Shown here: positions 23,711 through 37,771 of the stretch, piece by piece
How positions within the stretch are numbered: the first letter of the stretch is position 1
Layout of the letters: every line of letters begins with the position of its first letter
Assembly (NCBI GenBank): GCA_022495005.1
Contig: JAGYXB010000557.1
Location: 2,108,001-2,172,000, forward strand
Direction of reading: 5' to 3'
Length of the DNA: 64,000 bases
Origin: Rhyacophila brunnea
Taxonomy: Eukaryota > Arthropoda > Insecta > Trichoptera > Rhyacophilidae
Notes under the pieces: generated by a model
What the model was told of the DNA's origin: nothing
Seen by the model: the letters and a program-made list of their open reading frames with translations, nothing else
The model's database searches: none
Translations under genes and position numbers: made by a program

Positions 23711-24979
23711 TGGGTAGTAGTTTCATGTTGGAAATACATTCCTATTTGTTTATTGTCCCATCACTCATCGAAGGTTGGCCACAATCAGGGTGATCTTCAC
23801 TTAGTGATTGCTGTCCTTAATAGTTAGATAAAACTACATTCGTACCAATAATACACATTCTTCGGTTACAAAATACGGCATCTTCCTCTTCCGCTTACAC
23901 CACTGATCCCAAATGAACTGTGGTAGGTATATATATTATTATTTCCTCTACTTACTGCGGATTCTAAGTTTAATTATATATTCGCAATAATATTTGTAAA
24001 TATCAATTAAATTTTACTAGGAAATATATAACAAAAATATATGTGGTTCAATATGATGATATTATAAATAATGTGTAACATAATGTAAAGCACTCTAAAA
24101 AGATTTTTCGTGTTATATATTCCATAGATAAATATTTAATGCAGTTCATCTATGATGAAGCTTCACAAATAAGTGGTAGAATTTATAATAAAATGCTGTT
24201 TCCTTTCATGAGAGGTCATTTAGATTCCTCTTTACACTTTCAATATCATAGCATTCTGTATAGTAGCCATATAATAGTAGCATAGAAGAGCTCAAAATGG
24301 GCTTTAACCCGAAGGCGAATCGTTCACACTATACAGTAACCGTACCTAACTAAGTGCTTTCAAATATTTTCAGTCAAGTAGTGCTCAAACTGGTTTATTT
24401 TAATCATTTATATTTATTGAATTATCTCTCGATTTATAGCATTTTGCTCTTGAAAAGAATTTGAATACAATGAATTCTCATTTATTTTTTTCTTTGTCGA
24501 TAATTTTGTGTAATCCTTCATTTCCTTATAACACTTTTTGGCTTTAGAAGTGGGGTGGGAAACCTTATCGGAATTGGAAAATGAAAGTGTAGCGAAGTTT
24601 GCCAGCTTTCATAATATTTTATTATAAATAATATTAATATTTAATATTTTCTGATTATCATTGGAAACATTTTGATTTCTTAATTCTCATTAATTCACTA
24701 CTATACCCACCTTCATTTTCTGTCCTAAAACATAATTTTATCACGACTTTCAACCTGTATCGAGTTATTTTAAAGCGCGTGCTTGTGTCTATTAATGTGT
24801 ACAATTTTCACTTTTTCACATATTTCTAATTTTAGCATACGTATTGGTATGGAAAATTTCACTTTTTATTTGTCACACTTGTGGAAACATTAAACAATAG
24901 TTTATCGACCTATGATCTGGTCGATGTATTTCCAATTCATGATAACTGTATTTTTTGACCATGTCCGACCCTAAGTTGT
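23711..24979. other. A+T-rich non-coding DNA
   Basis: No gene or repeat family was recognised in this stretch. Confidence 0.45.
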
Positions 24980-25146
24980 TTTTTACAAGAAATGGATGTT
25001 AGCCACTTACTCAATATATTAGGTCCATACTCTGACTCCAAATACACATTGAAAAATAATAACTGTATTTGCCAGACCCAGGGTTCGAACCTGGGACCCA
25101 CGACATTATAAGGCGACGCGATAGCCGCTCGGCCATTCTAGTGCTA
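24980..25146 (-). repeat. SINE family B, copy 2 (best head)
   Basis: Read on the minus strand, it starts near GTAGCACTAGAATGGCCGAG with a pol III A box (ATGGCCGAGCGGCTA, resembling a Leu/Ser tRNA D-arm), then the B box AGGTTCGAACCCTGG (25082-25092 region), then the body with CAAATACAG, ACATTG and the TAACATCCATTTCTTGTAAA end. It is non-coding and would have been mobilised by a partner LINE. Confidence 0.75.
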
Positions 25147-28100
25147 CTGTATTTTATATAATATTAATTAGTTTTTGCATATTGTTATATGCTAAATTTC
25201 TTAACCGTCTAGTAGTAATCATCTTCAAAATATCATCTATAGAAAGCTTTACACTACATTTTTCAATTGCGGCATTTTCTAACTACGGTCAGCTTTTATT
25301 GAGTTTTTTAACTAAAATCTATTCTCTACACACTGTCACCTTTCAGAATTCTTGAAAATAAGTACTATTTGATAATATAAGTTCACCAGTTAAAATATCA
25401 AATAATAAATTAAATTCTCTACTTAACTTAAAATAACGTCGCAATTAAAGGTTGAGTAAATTAAAGATTTTGCACTTGCATTCTAATCCAGTTTGCTGAG
25501 AAAGAAATTGATTGCTGTTTAAGTAGGTATTGCAAAAATGATAGGATTGAAGAACATGATAAGGAAACGCAGGGTCATAACAAAACATATCAAAGTTTTC
25601 CCGCTCAACACGTACGGATTTTTTTTTCTTAAGACGTTAGATTTATGCCTTTGAGGTGCGATACTGGAAGCGTATGTTGAGGTTTCTATGAACAATGAAA
25701 AGGGCAAATAACTTTGAACTAGAAGGATTATAAATAAAGAACATTTAAAAGAAAATTATAATCTGTAGTTTTTTGGGCATAATTATAAGAGATAGCTATA
25801 ATTTTATTTCGAAATGTTCATTGTCCGTGAAAATATCAAGAGTTATCCTCTATTCGATAATCGAAACGTTGAACAGATAATGAGAATGGCTCTATCAATA
25901 CCTTTAACTATGCGGAAGCGCAATGTAGTATGTACCTAGTAATTGCTGGATAAATATACCGTGGACACATCTTACGAAATTATAATTTTGATTAACATAA
26001 TTATTTAATTGTGTGCCATTTTCTTTCAACAAGTATTTGAAGATGTTGAAATAATCAGGAAGTAAAAATAGATAACGTGTAAGCCTATTTTTATATGATA
26101 ATATTATTAGGTAATGAATTAAGCATACATTTAATTTCCGGTATAGTTTAACGAAAAATATCACGATGCACATTTTTATAATCGCTGAGTTAATAGATGG
26201 CCACTACACTCACTCTATGTAATGAACCATTAAACCCAGCGATAACGCACTCTTTTTGGCCTCTGGACCTTTATACACGATAAATAAAGCAGTAAAATTT
26301 ATTTCAACGATCCGCTAAATACGACCTTAAACCTCCATGGCAATTTCTTCTGTATTGCGTTTCAATTGGTGGCTGTAACCACTTACTGTTTCACACATTA
26401 TGAATTTACATAAGAGGTAAGTACCTACCCACCAGGAATCATGCTTTTGTTAAGCGTTACATAATTACTATCTTCATGTTTGCATTTGTATTGATAGTCA
26501 TAAATTCAATAAATAAACTTAGTTATAAATTTATTAATTTATGTGCGGGAAAGACTTTAATTTTAACAATTAGAATGATGGTTTAAATCATCAAAATGTA
26601 TTTTTCGTTTGCTACTATTATCTGATTCGTAGTGTTTAGAATCTAATCTAAGAAATCATTGATATGTCGTTTGAAATTAAAACAAATATATCAATTCACA
26701 TTTACATTCTTTCTCACTCATAAACTCTTTGTAACCATGTTATAATACGAAGTAAACTGTCTGCCAAATAATAAAAATTAGGATGTTAAAAAAACTGCAC
26801 ATAAGCATACATTAATAATAATTATTATTGTTATTCTCTAACTGTGAAAAGTTTTCAATGAAAATATAATATGGTCTTTACATGAGTATAAAACAGGTAA
26901 ATAGTATGTGCATTTTATTTATATACATCTTATTTAGTTCAAAGGGGGCACATTATGTCAGTAAAGTACCTAGTTAATAAGGTGTCAGTATTATTGAAGA
27001 TGGGCGTATTTGCAGTGTAAATAGGCTAATGGGTACCTACCAACATTTAAAAAAACACCCGCAAAAGAAATTAAACAACATGGCTTTAGATTAAACAAAT
27101 TATGTAATGTTACTTAAAACTATGTAGGTATATTTCTTAGAATAAAATTACGTTGTATGGTCTGGTTATGCGAACGTACACGTGCACGTGAGAAGTATGG
27201 TGCGGAAGGGATGGCTCTCTACAAACTTTGAACATTGACATACGAATGCTGTACGGGGATATTCTATAAAAATAATAAGGAACATACATAGCAATGAAAA
27301 TTATTTACTTAAATTAAATATGGTAAATTTTCTTAGAACTTAGAAATATTGTTGAAAGCTACCTGAGGGAAGTTCAGGAAATAGCACGAGACATGGAAAT
27401 ATGTATTAATTATGTGTCTGCTATTTTCACAATACTGATAAATTTATGTTCATACACATATTGTTTTTAATTCGTTATATGAAGGATGAATTATTTAAAA
27501 TATAAAATTGTAATAAAACAAACAGTAGGTACCTATTGAAATCAGTAGTATTGCTAAGCTGTAATAAAATTATTAATCCACTGTAAAAAACGAATTAATA
27601 TTTTATGTAGCGTAAAAACAAAAAGGCCAAGCAAAAAGTCTTTCTCTGCTTTACGCACATTAATAATTGAGAGTGGAATTATACGTTTTATACCCGTACT
27701 AACGCTCAGTTCATATTTTTCGTATATCCGGAGGGATTTCATTGCGGATGTAGCCTTTTTGGTTACATTAAATACAAAGAAGCCGGATGTTTGGGTGTTG
27801 TTTGGAATTTATAAACACATAAAATGTCACGGTTTTAAAACATAAATTTAGATTGGAAAGAATATTACACTTAGTAATTATGTTTTGGCGTCATTTTGAT
27901 TTAAAATATTATTACTAACGATTTTTTATATTTTTTTTTATCATTGCAGTAGATTACATCGTTGGTATCAATCAACCAAGGTATTTTTTATTTAAATTTG
28001 AAAAATTACTAAAATCATTAATTTATAGAATACGTGATTTTCCCAATAGCAAGGTGAAATTTAATGGAAACAAGACAAACATATTGTAATAAATTGTTTT

Positions 28101-28905
28101 ACAGAATCGGACAAATTTTATTATTATATTCAACTAACTTAAACGAATACTTACATTATTATGAATTTCAGATCGATATTTTTTCTATCATTGTGTATTT
28201 GAGTTTAAAACTTTAAAAATCAGCCCTGTCGGATTTTTTATGTTTGTTAATTTTTACTAAGAAAATTAAAAAACATTTCATTATTGTAACTTAGATTTAA
28301 AAATAAGAAAACCTACATTATTAGCGTAGTGAATAAGTTGTATACAGAATTAATAAATTTAATAAAACTGTGTTCAAATTCGCATATCATTTTATAATAT
28401 TTTTAATAAAACAACGGTTGGTACACCCTTTTTATTTAGAATTGTTTTATTGCGGAAAATTTGAGTAAATTGTTAATTTTGCGCGGTTATTAACAGAGCA
28501 TCTCCATTCGTACTAAATAATATAGCATGCAGATTATCCTGATGGAATATTATGTGAAAGCTCATGTGTTACTAATAAATTGGACACAGGCCGTAGCCCT
28601 TGTATGTACGCTAAAAGCATTAACTAAGCCATCGCATTATAAACGACGGACACGTAATCCGATACTCTATCTTGTCATGGTGCCATGCATCTTGTATACA
28701 GTGTACCGCTATTTAATCAGAGGATCAAATAAAATGCGAAAACTTGGATAGATAAATTGTTAAGGAGAAAGTCCTTTAATCTACATTTTTTATAATAGCC
28801 AGGGATCCTTACCTTTAGAGATATTTCATAAAATATATAATATTATACTATATCTTCAATAATATAATCTTAAGATAAATAATACACATATTTTTCAAAT
28901 ACCAC
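25147..28905. other. A+T-rich non-coding DNA
   Basis: No supportable gene. Slightly G+C-richer patches at about 27150-27260 and 28490-28750 have frames of up to 74 codons without motif or splice evidence. Confidence 0.45.
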
Positions 28906-29010
28906 AAGAGGACATGCGGCCCAATGACAGTAGTGTAGTGAGATAGTAATAATAACATCATAAGTCAAACAATCAAACATCCAGGCTTTGAGAATATCAC
29001 ATAAATATAT
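28906..29010 (-). repeat. SINE family A, 3' fragment
   Basis: On the minus strand it contains CAAAGCCTGGATGTTTGATTG, a variant of the central motif of the SINE A copies at 48041, 59241 and 61213. The tail CACTACTGTCATTGGGCCGC resembles the end of the 61213 copy. The tRNA-like head is missing. Confidence 0.55.
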
Positions 29011-29477
29011 ACTTAGTTTTTTCAACGTATGTAATTATGAAATACTAATAATAACATATTTATTACAAATATATTCAGAGTGAAACAGTTGACAAAATGC
29101 TACTGTTTGCATTCTAATAATATGTATTTATTATATAAAAATAATTGGTTCTTTATTAAAATTTAATCATATTTGTTATTCAAATTTGACAAAACTATTA
29201 TAGACTACATATTTGACATATTTTTATAAAATATACGGATTTAAAATGACAAAAATTTATTTGCTGGTTTAGTAAAAGTACGAAATACATAGTTTACAAT
29301 TTGTTTGAGATTAACATTCGACATCATCGTATAATGTGTTTCCAATACTCAACTACAAAGACCGGTGTATAAGAATGACTTAAAAGGCTTTTGGTCATGA
29401 AGTGATCGGGTGATGCAAACATATGAGCTTTAAACATGCACGATTGTTTTTAATTTCTTGATTTTAAAATTTTTCTC

Positions 29478-30115
29478 TGCTTAGCCTTCTCAGGAGGCCA
29501 CCCAAAACCACTAGTCTCTCTAGGTTATACGGTTCACTCCGAACAATATGTATAAAATACTACAGAATGTGTCTCAAACATATTGTCGAGAGTCGTTATT
29601 TTATCTGTAGTCTCCGGATGATTGACTGGTTCGTCTTGTGCCAATACCACATTTCGAAGGGATCAATTTCTTTCCACTCCCTTGCCCCAGGTTCTATGTA
29701 TCGATACCGTACAAACATATGGATGTTTGCATAAGCAAAATCTTTGTGACAATTAAAATTTCCCGATCCTTCCATATAGTAAGACGTATCATTGTACATT
29801 TTTTACGATCTGTGTGCGCCTTCTTAACTACTAATGGTCAATCTCAGATATATCAACAAGTCCACTATTTCTAGGTTTTGGAGTATACTCTGCTGCTGGT
29901 AGAAGGTTAGCCCAATCTATAACCATTAACTTGGTCTTATTCCTAGTAATGAGGCCGTATTTGCGAGTCACTTCCATTACCCGGTGTAGCAGCTCTGCGA
30001 GTTTTCTTTCATCAGAAGCGATTAGCGTGGTATCATCTGCAAGTTGTTTATTTTCTGGCCACCAATTATTATTGTCATTCGGTCTTATCTTATTATATGC
30101 TCTGCATATTGTATT
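29478..30115 (-). pseudogene. LINE reverse transcriptase relic, C-terminal half
   Basis: Read on the minus strand, the pieces come in the order of an insect non-LTR reverse transcriptase: MTIIIGGQKINNL, then the catalytic ADDTTLIAS (30017-30046), KLAELLHRVMEVTRKYGL, NKTKLMVID, then LTIWKDREI and ICLYGIDTW (equivalent of LYGAETW), FEMWYWHKTNQSII, LSTICLRHIL and LERLVV near 29490. These lie in several frames, with stops between, so the copy is inactive. Both catalytic aspartates survive but the tyrosine of YADD is disrupted by a frameshift. The 5' half and any endonuclease are absent, typical of 5'-truncated insertions. The FEMWCWRR-type C-terminal region is common in arthropod LINEs. Confidence 0.85.
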
Positions 30116-33100
30116 GAATAACCGGAGAGATAAAACATATCTCTGACAGAGAAAATGAGCTATTTATTCTTATCTTTATGTGGCAATTGTTATATAGGTT
30201 TTTGATGATATAAGGTGTGCTTTACAAATATATATAAATACTTTATATTTTAATTAATATGTAATGTATTTTTTGAAAGAATTATGTTATGTTAGTATAT
30301 TGATATTATGATGTTTGTATCTCGAAAACTTGCAATTTGTATATTTCACTCGTATACCCTCTTAGGTAACTTTTTAAACGGATCTAAAAAAATAGCATTG
30401 ATTATTTTACGCTCTTACTTAAACAATTATGTAACATATTTTCTTCTGAATTGCTGGTTATAAACTTTTCGAACAGTCACCTTTAATTTTAAGGCGATTT
30501 AAACGCTAGCCGTATTCCCCGAAATTAGAACGTAAAGTTGAGTTTTTCATAGTGAACGATCACAAAGCTGCACGGCGTTTCTCAAGTGGAAAGTATAAAT
30601 TACTTTAAAGGCTGTGTCTAAGTTTGGACCTATAAATTATAACGCGGTTGGCGCTCACCTACAGACCCGCTACTTAAACTCAAAGCTCAAGTTGGCAACA
30701 CAAAGCATGTGTTTGCATCGGCGACACTCTTGTTTCTGCAAAGTATAATCATAAATATACACCCGTACTGCAAAGCCGGACGGTGAACATTAGCAGGGCA
30801 ATGCCTAGGGTAAACTTAATTGCTCCACGTGCAAAGGAATGAAAACTCTAGCTAGACTCTAAAGAAAATCTGAAACGAGGTTATCCGCCGAACGAAATAC
30901 CCGGTGTATGACAACGTGGTAATTTTATGCAAGCAATCTTTTTCGCTACTCCAGGATTGCCATTTTTACCGCTTTGAAGAAGTTCTTAAACGTATACTGG
31001 ACATCGTAAGCTTATCCTGCTATTAAATAACACACATAAAATTTAGAAAATCTTTTTGATACGATAATTATACTTAATATAATATGCATTGTAAAAAATG
31101 CAAATTTCTCCAAAAAGCAATTTTCAAACATAAATAACCTTGTTACTTTTTCAGTATGTGTGGTGAAAATAAATAATAAGTTATTAAATGCGACATTAAT
31201 AATTCAAAGGACGCTTTTTAAAACTTCCGAGAAAATAAAAGAGAATTCTATTTTTTACATGCAGTTTAAATTTGTATTGCTTCAAAATAAAATATCTAGG
31301 TATTTAATTTGAATAAACGCTTAATCTAAGCGATGTTTTAACTGTACATATTATTATTATTAATGTTCCAGACGTTTATGTTTTTCGTGTCCTTGTATGT
31401 ATTTTTTAATGCGTAGGCCCAGGTTATGTGGTAATTCTCATCACAGTGAATGCGAAACGCCTACTAACTTATATATATAATTTTAATAGAAAAACGTTTT
31501 TCACCTACATTATAATTTGTATAGTAGTTTTTTTTAATTTATTATTTAGTCAGCTTATACTTAATCTTATAATTTTAACTACAATACATTAATAAATTCA
31601 TAAATATAGTTTAACCAGTAAATTTTCTAGTAAGTATATCACTAGCTCTCGTGGTGTTCCAAATTTTGTATATAATATAACAAATAAAAAGTGGTATTAC
31701 CCAGTAGAACACACACATATTTATCTTAAAGGTTACTTTTATTATTAAAATAACAATGGTTTGAAAGGACGCGGATTCTATTAAAAAATTACAATATTAA
31801 GTTTTGGTGTTTCATATATATATATATATTGACGATATTCTCTACCCATTGTAAGATAATATTATGATATTAAATGGAAACTCGATAGTTTTGGGTCAAA
31901 ATTTTGATATTTGAAAATACTCACGACTGTATCATTATGATTATTATTGTAAAGCATAAATTCAGAAATGAGTATTTAATTACCTGTGAAATTTCTATAT
32001 AGGTATTCTACATTTCCAGGATACTATTACACGAGCATTGGTTTCATTGGCAGTAATAATCTTGTATTCATTGCTATAAAATATCCATAAAATAAATCTT
32101 CCCTACATTTTTATGTATGAAATTTTCGGTTTAATATCAGGGAGTAAATTATATTTTTGGCTTTTTGGATGCTAATTTATTACAATAGAAAGAAAATTTA
32201 AGCTCACGGCGTTTTGAATGATTTATGACCCTTGAGATTGTTACAATGAATTCAGGGCGGGTAGATTAGTTTTTTTATATACCTAGTAACTATTTATATA
32301 ATATATAAATGTGATAATGAACACACATAAAAGTAATAAAGTTTTTATTAATTCAGTATTATTAAGTATTATAATATGGTAAGTTGTGTATCAGTAGGAG
32401 AATCAATGGTACAAAGTTTTAGTAGGCAAGTATTACCATTTTCTTCTTTAATAATATATACATACAATATAATATCTTATAATATTATGTACTTATTTTA
32501 AAAAGTATTATAATGATAAAGTAAGTAGCTAAAATTAAACACGAAACTGCTGAAAAAAATAATTGTTAAATAGTTTAATGACTCATGAATATTGTAAAAT
32601 GTACAATTAAAATAAAAGTGGGCTTTATTCTTTTCAGTTAGGTGGTAAACAAATAAGCACTGGCGATTAACTCGTTGGCAAAATGGATTGCGGTGACTTT
32701 TCTCAAGAATATAATTTGAATGCGTAAATTGAAAAGTTTTAGAGTGGGTACCATCTATTTTCTTCATGAAAAGTTCTTTAATAGGGAAACTAACTTTTTA
32801 TGTATTATAAAAGCATTTTTAGTATATTATTTTATATATTAAAATTGAGTAGGTGTCTATTGTATTAGATATTATGTAATTATAATAATTTGATTTAGCA
32901 AGTCAATTTCAAAATTGATAGATTTGATACAATAGATCATCAATTCATTAAATAATACATTTTTTTATTCATAGACGTGTAAACAGAGACGTTGGGTTAC
33001 TGCCAAAAGTTGGTAAGTCTCGAAACCATGTTATGGAGTAATTACAATATAAAGTTTGACGTGCCCTCTAAAATCAGACACAATTCTATTTTTTCGTGCT

Positions 33101-35804
33101 TTTTGTGCATGTTTTATAATTATGTAGGATGGCTTTAATTTTTTTCTAGCATACATATTTATATTCTTATAGACACATAATCTGTGTTTAACTCTAAATA
33201 CCTAAATTGTCAACTTTTGGCAGCAAGTCTCGATATATTTGAATACGTTTAAATTTATGTACCTGCATAATACATGGATGTATTGTTATATTTTTATTTA
33301 TTAAATGACTTGTTAGTGATTTATAAATTTTTCAAAAAAATTAAATATTACTAGTATGTTATTATGTGGGAGGTGAAACGATAATATAATATGTCTGATT
33401 TATAATTAAGAAAACATCGACAAGTGTGTAATATTTTATTCTCTTATACGTAAAAGCCAACAGAAATCATCAAGGCTTTTCTACCCGTAGACGGAGACTT
33501 AGACCAGATTAATAAGAGGCATTACGAGATAGTTTAGAAGTAATGCCTTAATTCACAAAGCTTTGCCTCAAAAGCGCTAAAAACACCGTAAAAGCCCATC
33601 CTATAAAAATTCTACTAATGCCGCTATTAACGTTGGAATTTGCGCCAAACTTACTGTCTGGGGGGGTAACAGTGATATATTCAACGAGTCCTTACAAACA
33701 AACGTACAAAATGAAATTATCATTTCCACTTTTCTTCGGGCTCTATAAACTTTACTTCCCATTCTCTCATTTCTATCCCAACAGGAGAGTCGGCATAAAG
33801 AGTTTGGCTGTAATATGCAAACGTTCAAACGCAGTGGAGTTAGAAAGTCTTCAATGAAATCTTTTTATAAATTTACATAATGTTTTTCATCCAATCAATC
33901 ACTCATTTATTATACAGTACCTAAAATAAGCATAATAGAAGTATTTCATTGTTTGAAATGTAATTTTTAAGTTTACTGAAAATTATATAAAATATCAGTT
34001 ATTTGTAACGAAATATCATTAAGCAGTTAAGCACCATATTGAATATGACTACAGTTGAACTGGTTAACCATCAAAATGTGCAAAAAGATAATAGGGAAAA
34101 GTATTAGGCACTGTTACAATATGTATAGTTTATTGTTGGCATTACAAAGTTTGTTAAAATCGGACATGTTGTATTTATTACCTTGTCTCAACATGGTTTC
34201 CATCCTACTCTCTGTTCCCCTTGAATTTTTTGATTTCAAAAATACATTTATAGCATGAATATTAATTATTATGTTACTTAAATAGTTTTAGAAAAAAATA
34301 AAATATTATTCATTGCCCAGGAAATGGTCAAGCAGCAAATTAATAATACGGTCAAAGTTATCGTTCTGACAAAGTGTGCATTATCAATATTGTCATTTTT
34401 TCGTCGGAATACTTATTTAAAATTCCATAATAATATTATTTGACGCGTTATGGTGAAGGCAGGGGGACAAGGTAGTTTGAATTTATAGTATGAATGGTGC
34501 AAATTTAGTTATTGTAAATCATTTACATTTTTTATTTCTTAAGTCAATTGGTTCTTGTAAAATGATTTTTTCAAATACGTAGTACATACATACATATTAA
34601 ATTCTTTGAATATTTTTACATAGTCGTATCATTATATTTTTTTTTGAAAAATGTTACACTCAAATTAAAAATTATTGAAGAAAAAAAAATTCTACTAATT
34701 TTAGATATATAGGGATGTCTTTTGATAGTATCAGGATTAATTATCATGTATTATTAGGAAAAAACATTTATTTATGGACGTATCCCTTATATAAAAAATA
34801 CAAACTTTATAATTCATATATTTTTGAAAATACATAGTCATTTTCTACAAATATTCATCTTGTTTAATTAATGTTCCCTAAAGTGCATTTTCTATCTCCT
34901 GAGTTTCTGGAAATTAAAACATTAGGTGCCCTCGACATTGAGGACAGTAGTATTGATCGGTTTGTTAGGTAGCTGATATAACAGGTGATTAACAATCAGG
35001 CAAGTAACTGAGAAGACGAATAATAAACATATATTATATTTGGAAAAGTTTGATGAAGGTCGCTGTTTTAAATACACTTGGGGTATTCAAGAGACTTTAT
35101 ACCAGGTATACAGAATATTCCATATTATACCAGGGATACCCAAGGTGTTAAAATAGAATTTAAGGGTATATATTTATTATATAAATAGTTTTTTTACTTG
35201 TTCGTCTCTCTTTATAGTTATTATAATGTATAATTCATTTATTTTTGTTATTATGGATCATATTTTAAAATGTAACAAAATAAATTTTTATTTCATGATT
35301 TTTAATTAATTACACTTAATAATATGATATTATTGAAAACATTGTATCTTTTTGATACATAGTAAATAAATAAAAGAATTAAATATCTACATTTATGATT
35401 GTTTTTAATTATTCCAGATACTTAATTTGTGAAAAAATGTTTTCTTCTTCTGTCGTAAAAAATGCAGTTAGAAAAACTCAATTTATAACATTTATTTCAC
35501 GCCATTCGTATACTACTGTATTCCGCAGAGGTGAAAAAAGGCGGTCAATGGTAGAAGGGGAATTCTTGTACTTACTGTCCCATTTGTATTGTCAAGGGGC
35601 GATGGTTATAGGCCAGCAACTTAATGTGCTTGGACGTAAAATATTGTTTCCCGCCGCTACAAGACTTTCGCGGTGCAAAGTTTTATTTTTCACAGAAGGT
35701 TTCGCATACGAAAGCATAAAATTACCATCCTGCAAATTGTGTGTATTTTTAATAAAAGCGAAAAACTCTCTTTTAGTATTGATTGAATATACACTAAGTA
35801 TAAC
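30116..35804. other. Non-coding DNA with two unexplained richer blocks
   Basis: No gene is supported. At 30480-31010 there is a 0.5-kb block of balanced composition, with no repeat match inside the window and no long frame. At 33460-33860 another block has overlapping frames of 75-79 codons on both strands, with no domain. A 165-codon frame begins at 35395; its last 30 or so residues are SINE sequence and the rest has no recognisable feature. Confidence 0.4.
31814..31829. repeat. AT dinucleotide microsatellite
   Basis: A run of eight AT units in A+T-rich DNA. Confidence 0.85.
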
Positions 35805-35968
35805 TATTTTTTACGAGAAATGGATGTTAGTCTTGTCAAACTTATCTATTTTATGTTTTGGATTCAAACAAATATTGAAAAATAATATGTAAATTTTACC
35901 AGACCCAGGATTTGAATCAGAGACCCTCGACTTATCAAGTGAATACGTAGCCACTAGGTCATCGCAGA
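35805..35968 (-). repeat. SINE family B, copy 3
   Basis: ACGAGAAATGGATGTTAG at its right end on the minus strand, ATATTGAAAAATAATATG and CCAGACCCAGGATTTGAA match the copies at 24980 and 62248. The A box (GTGGCTACG) and B box (TTCAAATCCTGG) are degraded. It supplies the end of a long but spurious open frame on the plus strand. Confidence 0.7.
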
Positions 35969-37631
35969 TGCCATAATACAATTTGAGTGTGTTTATCTAT
36001 CCATTTATCCGGTTATTATTAAAAACTACTAACTTGCTTTACTACTTTAAAAAATATATTATCATTTTGGTTGTCATTATGACAAAAGGAACATCTCTAA
36101 AAAAACGTAGGTACTTGCAACAATATTAGCTGAGGTGTGATTGAGAAGCGCTTGTCCGTAAATATAACAATTATAATTAGAAATCAGTTTATTTCTTCAT
36201 TGTGTCGGTATATTCACCTAATATTTTTTAATATTTCACGTGGATGAAGTCGTGGGCGATCACTCATATAAAATATAAGTACAACAGTACCGAAGTCGTT
36301 ATCCAAAGAAAGACCAACAGTATATCAGAAGAAGAGACCACGTTTCATGACTTCATCACGTTCATGATTTGTAAGAGTACAAGACCACCGACGGTGGCTT
36401 GGTTGGTACTCGTAGCAGACATCTATTAACATATCATTTGAATTAATTTATAAATCACTAAAAGCAGTTAGTTACTTTTTCTACCAACTTATCAGCCTGG
36501 TAGTAATTGAATATTGCTATTATTAAAATGTTAATAAATTATACTTACATATTTACTTATGAATAATAATAAAATTGATAATTTATACTTAAATAATACA
36601 ATGAGTGAATTTAATATTTACTTGTACATCATATTAATGAAAAAAACTTACTGATAATATTTTCTATTAACAATAAGTAACTACTTATTAAGAAGCATAT
36701 AAATAGACAAAATAATATGAGTAGATATGAAATATAGAGACGATTTAGACTGTCTTTTATTCGAAATCCCATAGCATAGGTACTCGTGAACCCTTTGCGG
36801 CATACCACTATTCCGCCACATACTCGTACTATCGAAAATTGCTGATTCGATGTTTTACAGAGTTTATTTTTTGTTAAACAAAAATACTGTCTTGATCGTT
36901 TGTTTTCCGTGAAATAAAAACACAGGAAGATTAAATTGGAAAACATAGTTTTACTGCGTTCCGTTTGGTGATGCTAGCTGCAGGCAAATTACATCGTATG
37001 TTTATGTACGAAGCAAATTGCATTGTCGCTTCGCCCAGTAAACCACGCTTACTTAGTGCTTTTCCACATAAAAAAATGCATTCCGATGCTTACTTCGAAT
37101 AGGTTGTTATACGCGTCTAATTACTTTTTACATGTTTTACAAGAAAACTATAAAGTGAAAATTACCATACAAATTCTTAAGGCTTGGTACCCATACTACG
37201 TATTATAATTTTGTTTATTGTATGTATGAGAAGGTTCTTCTAAAAAATTACACTACTAAGGCCTGAAAAAAACTAACCAAAAATGCGAGTGAGAAAGCAT
37301 TCGGTAAGCGTATAATTTTTGCAATATACTTTGGAGGAAGATAGAAGACATAGATTGTTGATAAAACATTGTTGGTACTTGAAATAAAACACTTCCAGGG
37401 TGTCCTTAAATATACTAAAAATGATACCAATATTGTTACGGTCAGCATTCTTAATAATTACAATTATTGCTATAAAAAATTGTATTGTGGACATTCCCTA
37501 AAGAAGAAGTCACTTGTCATCGAATTTCGATTTTTATATTATAGCACGAGATGAAGAAAACTATTTTTATGTAAAAATTATATTTTTTAGATCATATTGA
37601 TTTTTATCCAATGGAGAGTCATTAATAAACT
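35969..37631. other. Non-coding DNA
   Basis: No gene was recognised. Patches at about 36240-36430 and 36740-37040 are less A+T-rich and hold frames of 61-105 codons that show no domain, signal or splice evidence. Confidence 0.4.
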
Positions 37632-37771
37632 TTATTTATTACCAAAGAATACACAAGTAGTGTGAATATGTATTATAGAATATATAGGTACTACTTAAAC
37701 CTTATTTATCACAAAAGAATACACAAGTAGTGTGAATATGTATTATAGAATATATAGGTACTACTTAAACC
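37632..37771. repeat. Tandem duplication, two 70-bp units
   Basis: Units at 37632-37701 and 37702-37771 are nearly identical, both containing AGAATACACAAGTAGTGTGA and TATATAGGTACTACTTAAAC. A partial third start (TTATGTATTAC) follows. The only differences are near the first ten bases of each unit, so the duplication is recent. Confidence 0.92.

Noticed and set aside
35395..35892. Longest open frame in the window (165 codons, plus strand)
   Set aside because: Its end is SINE family B sequence read through, there is no domain, and no splice or promoter signal supports it.
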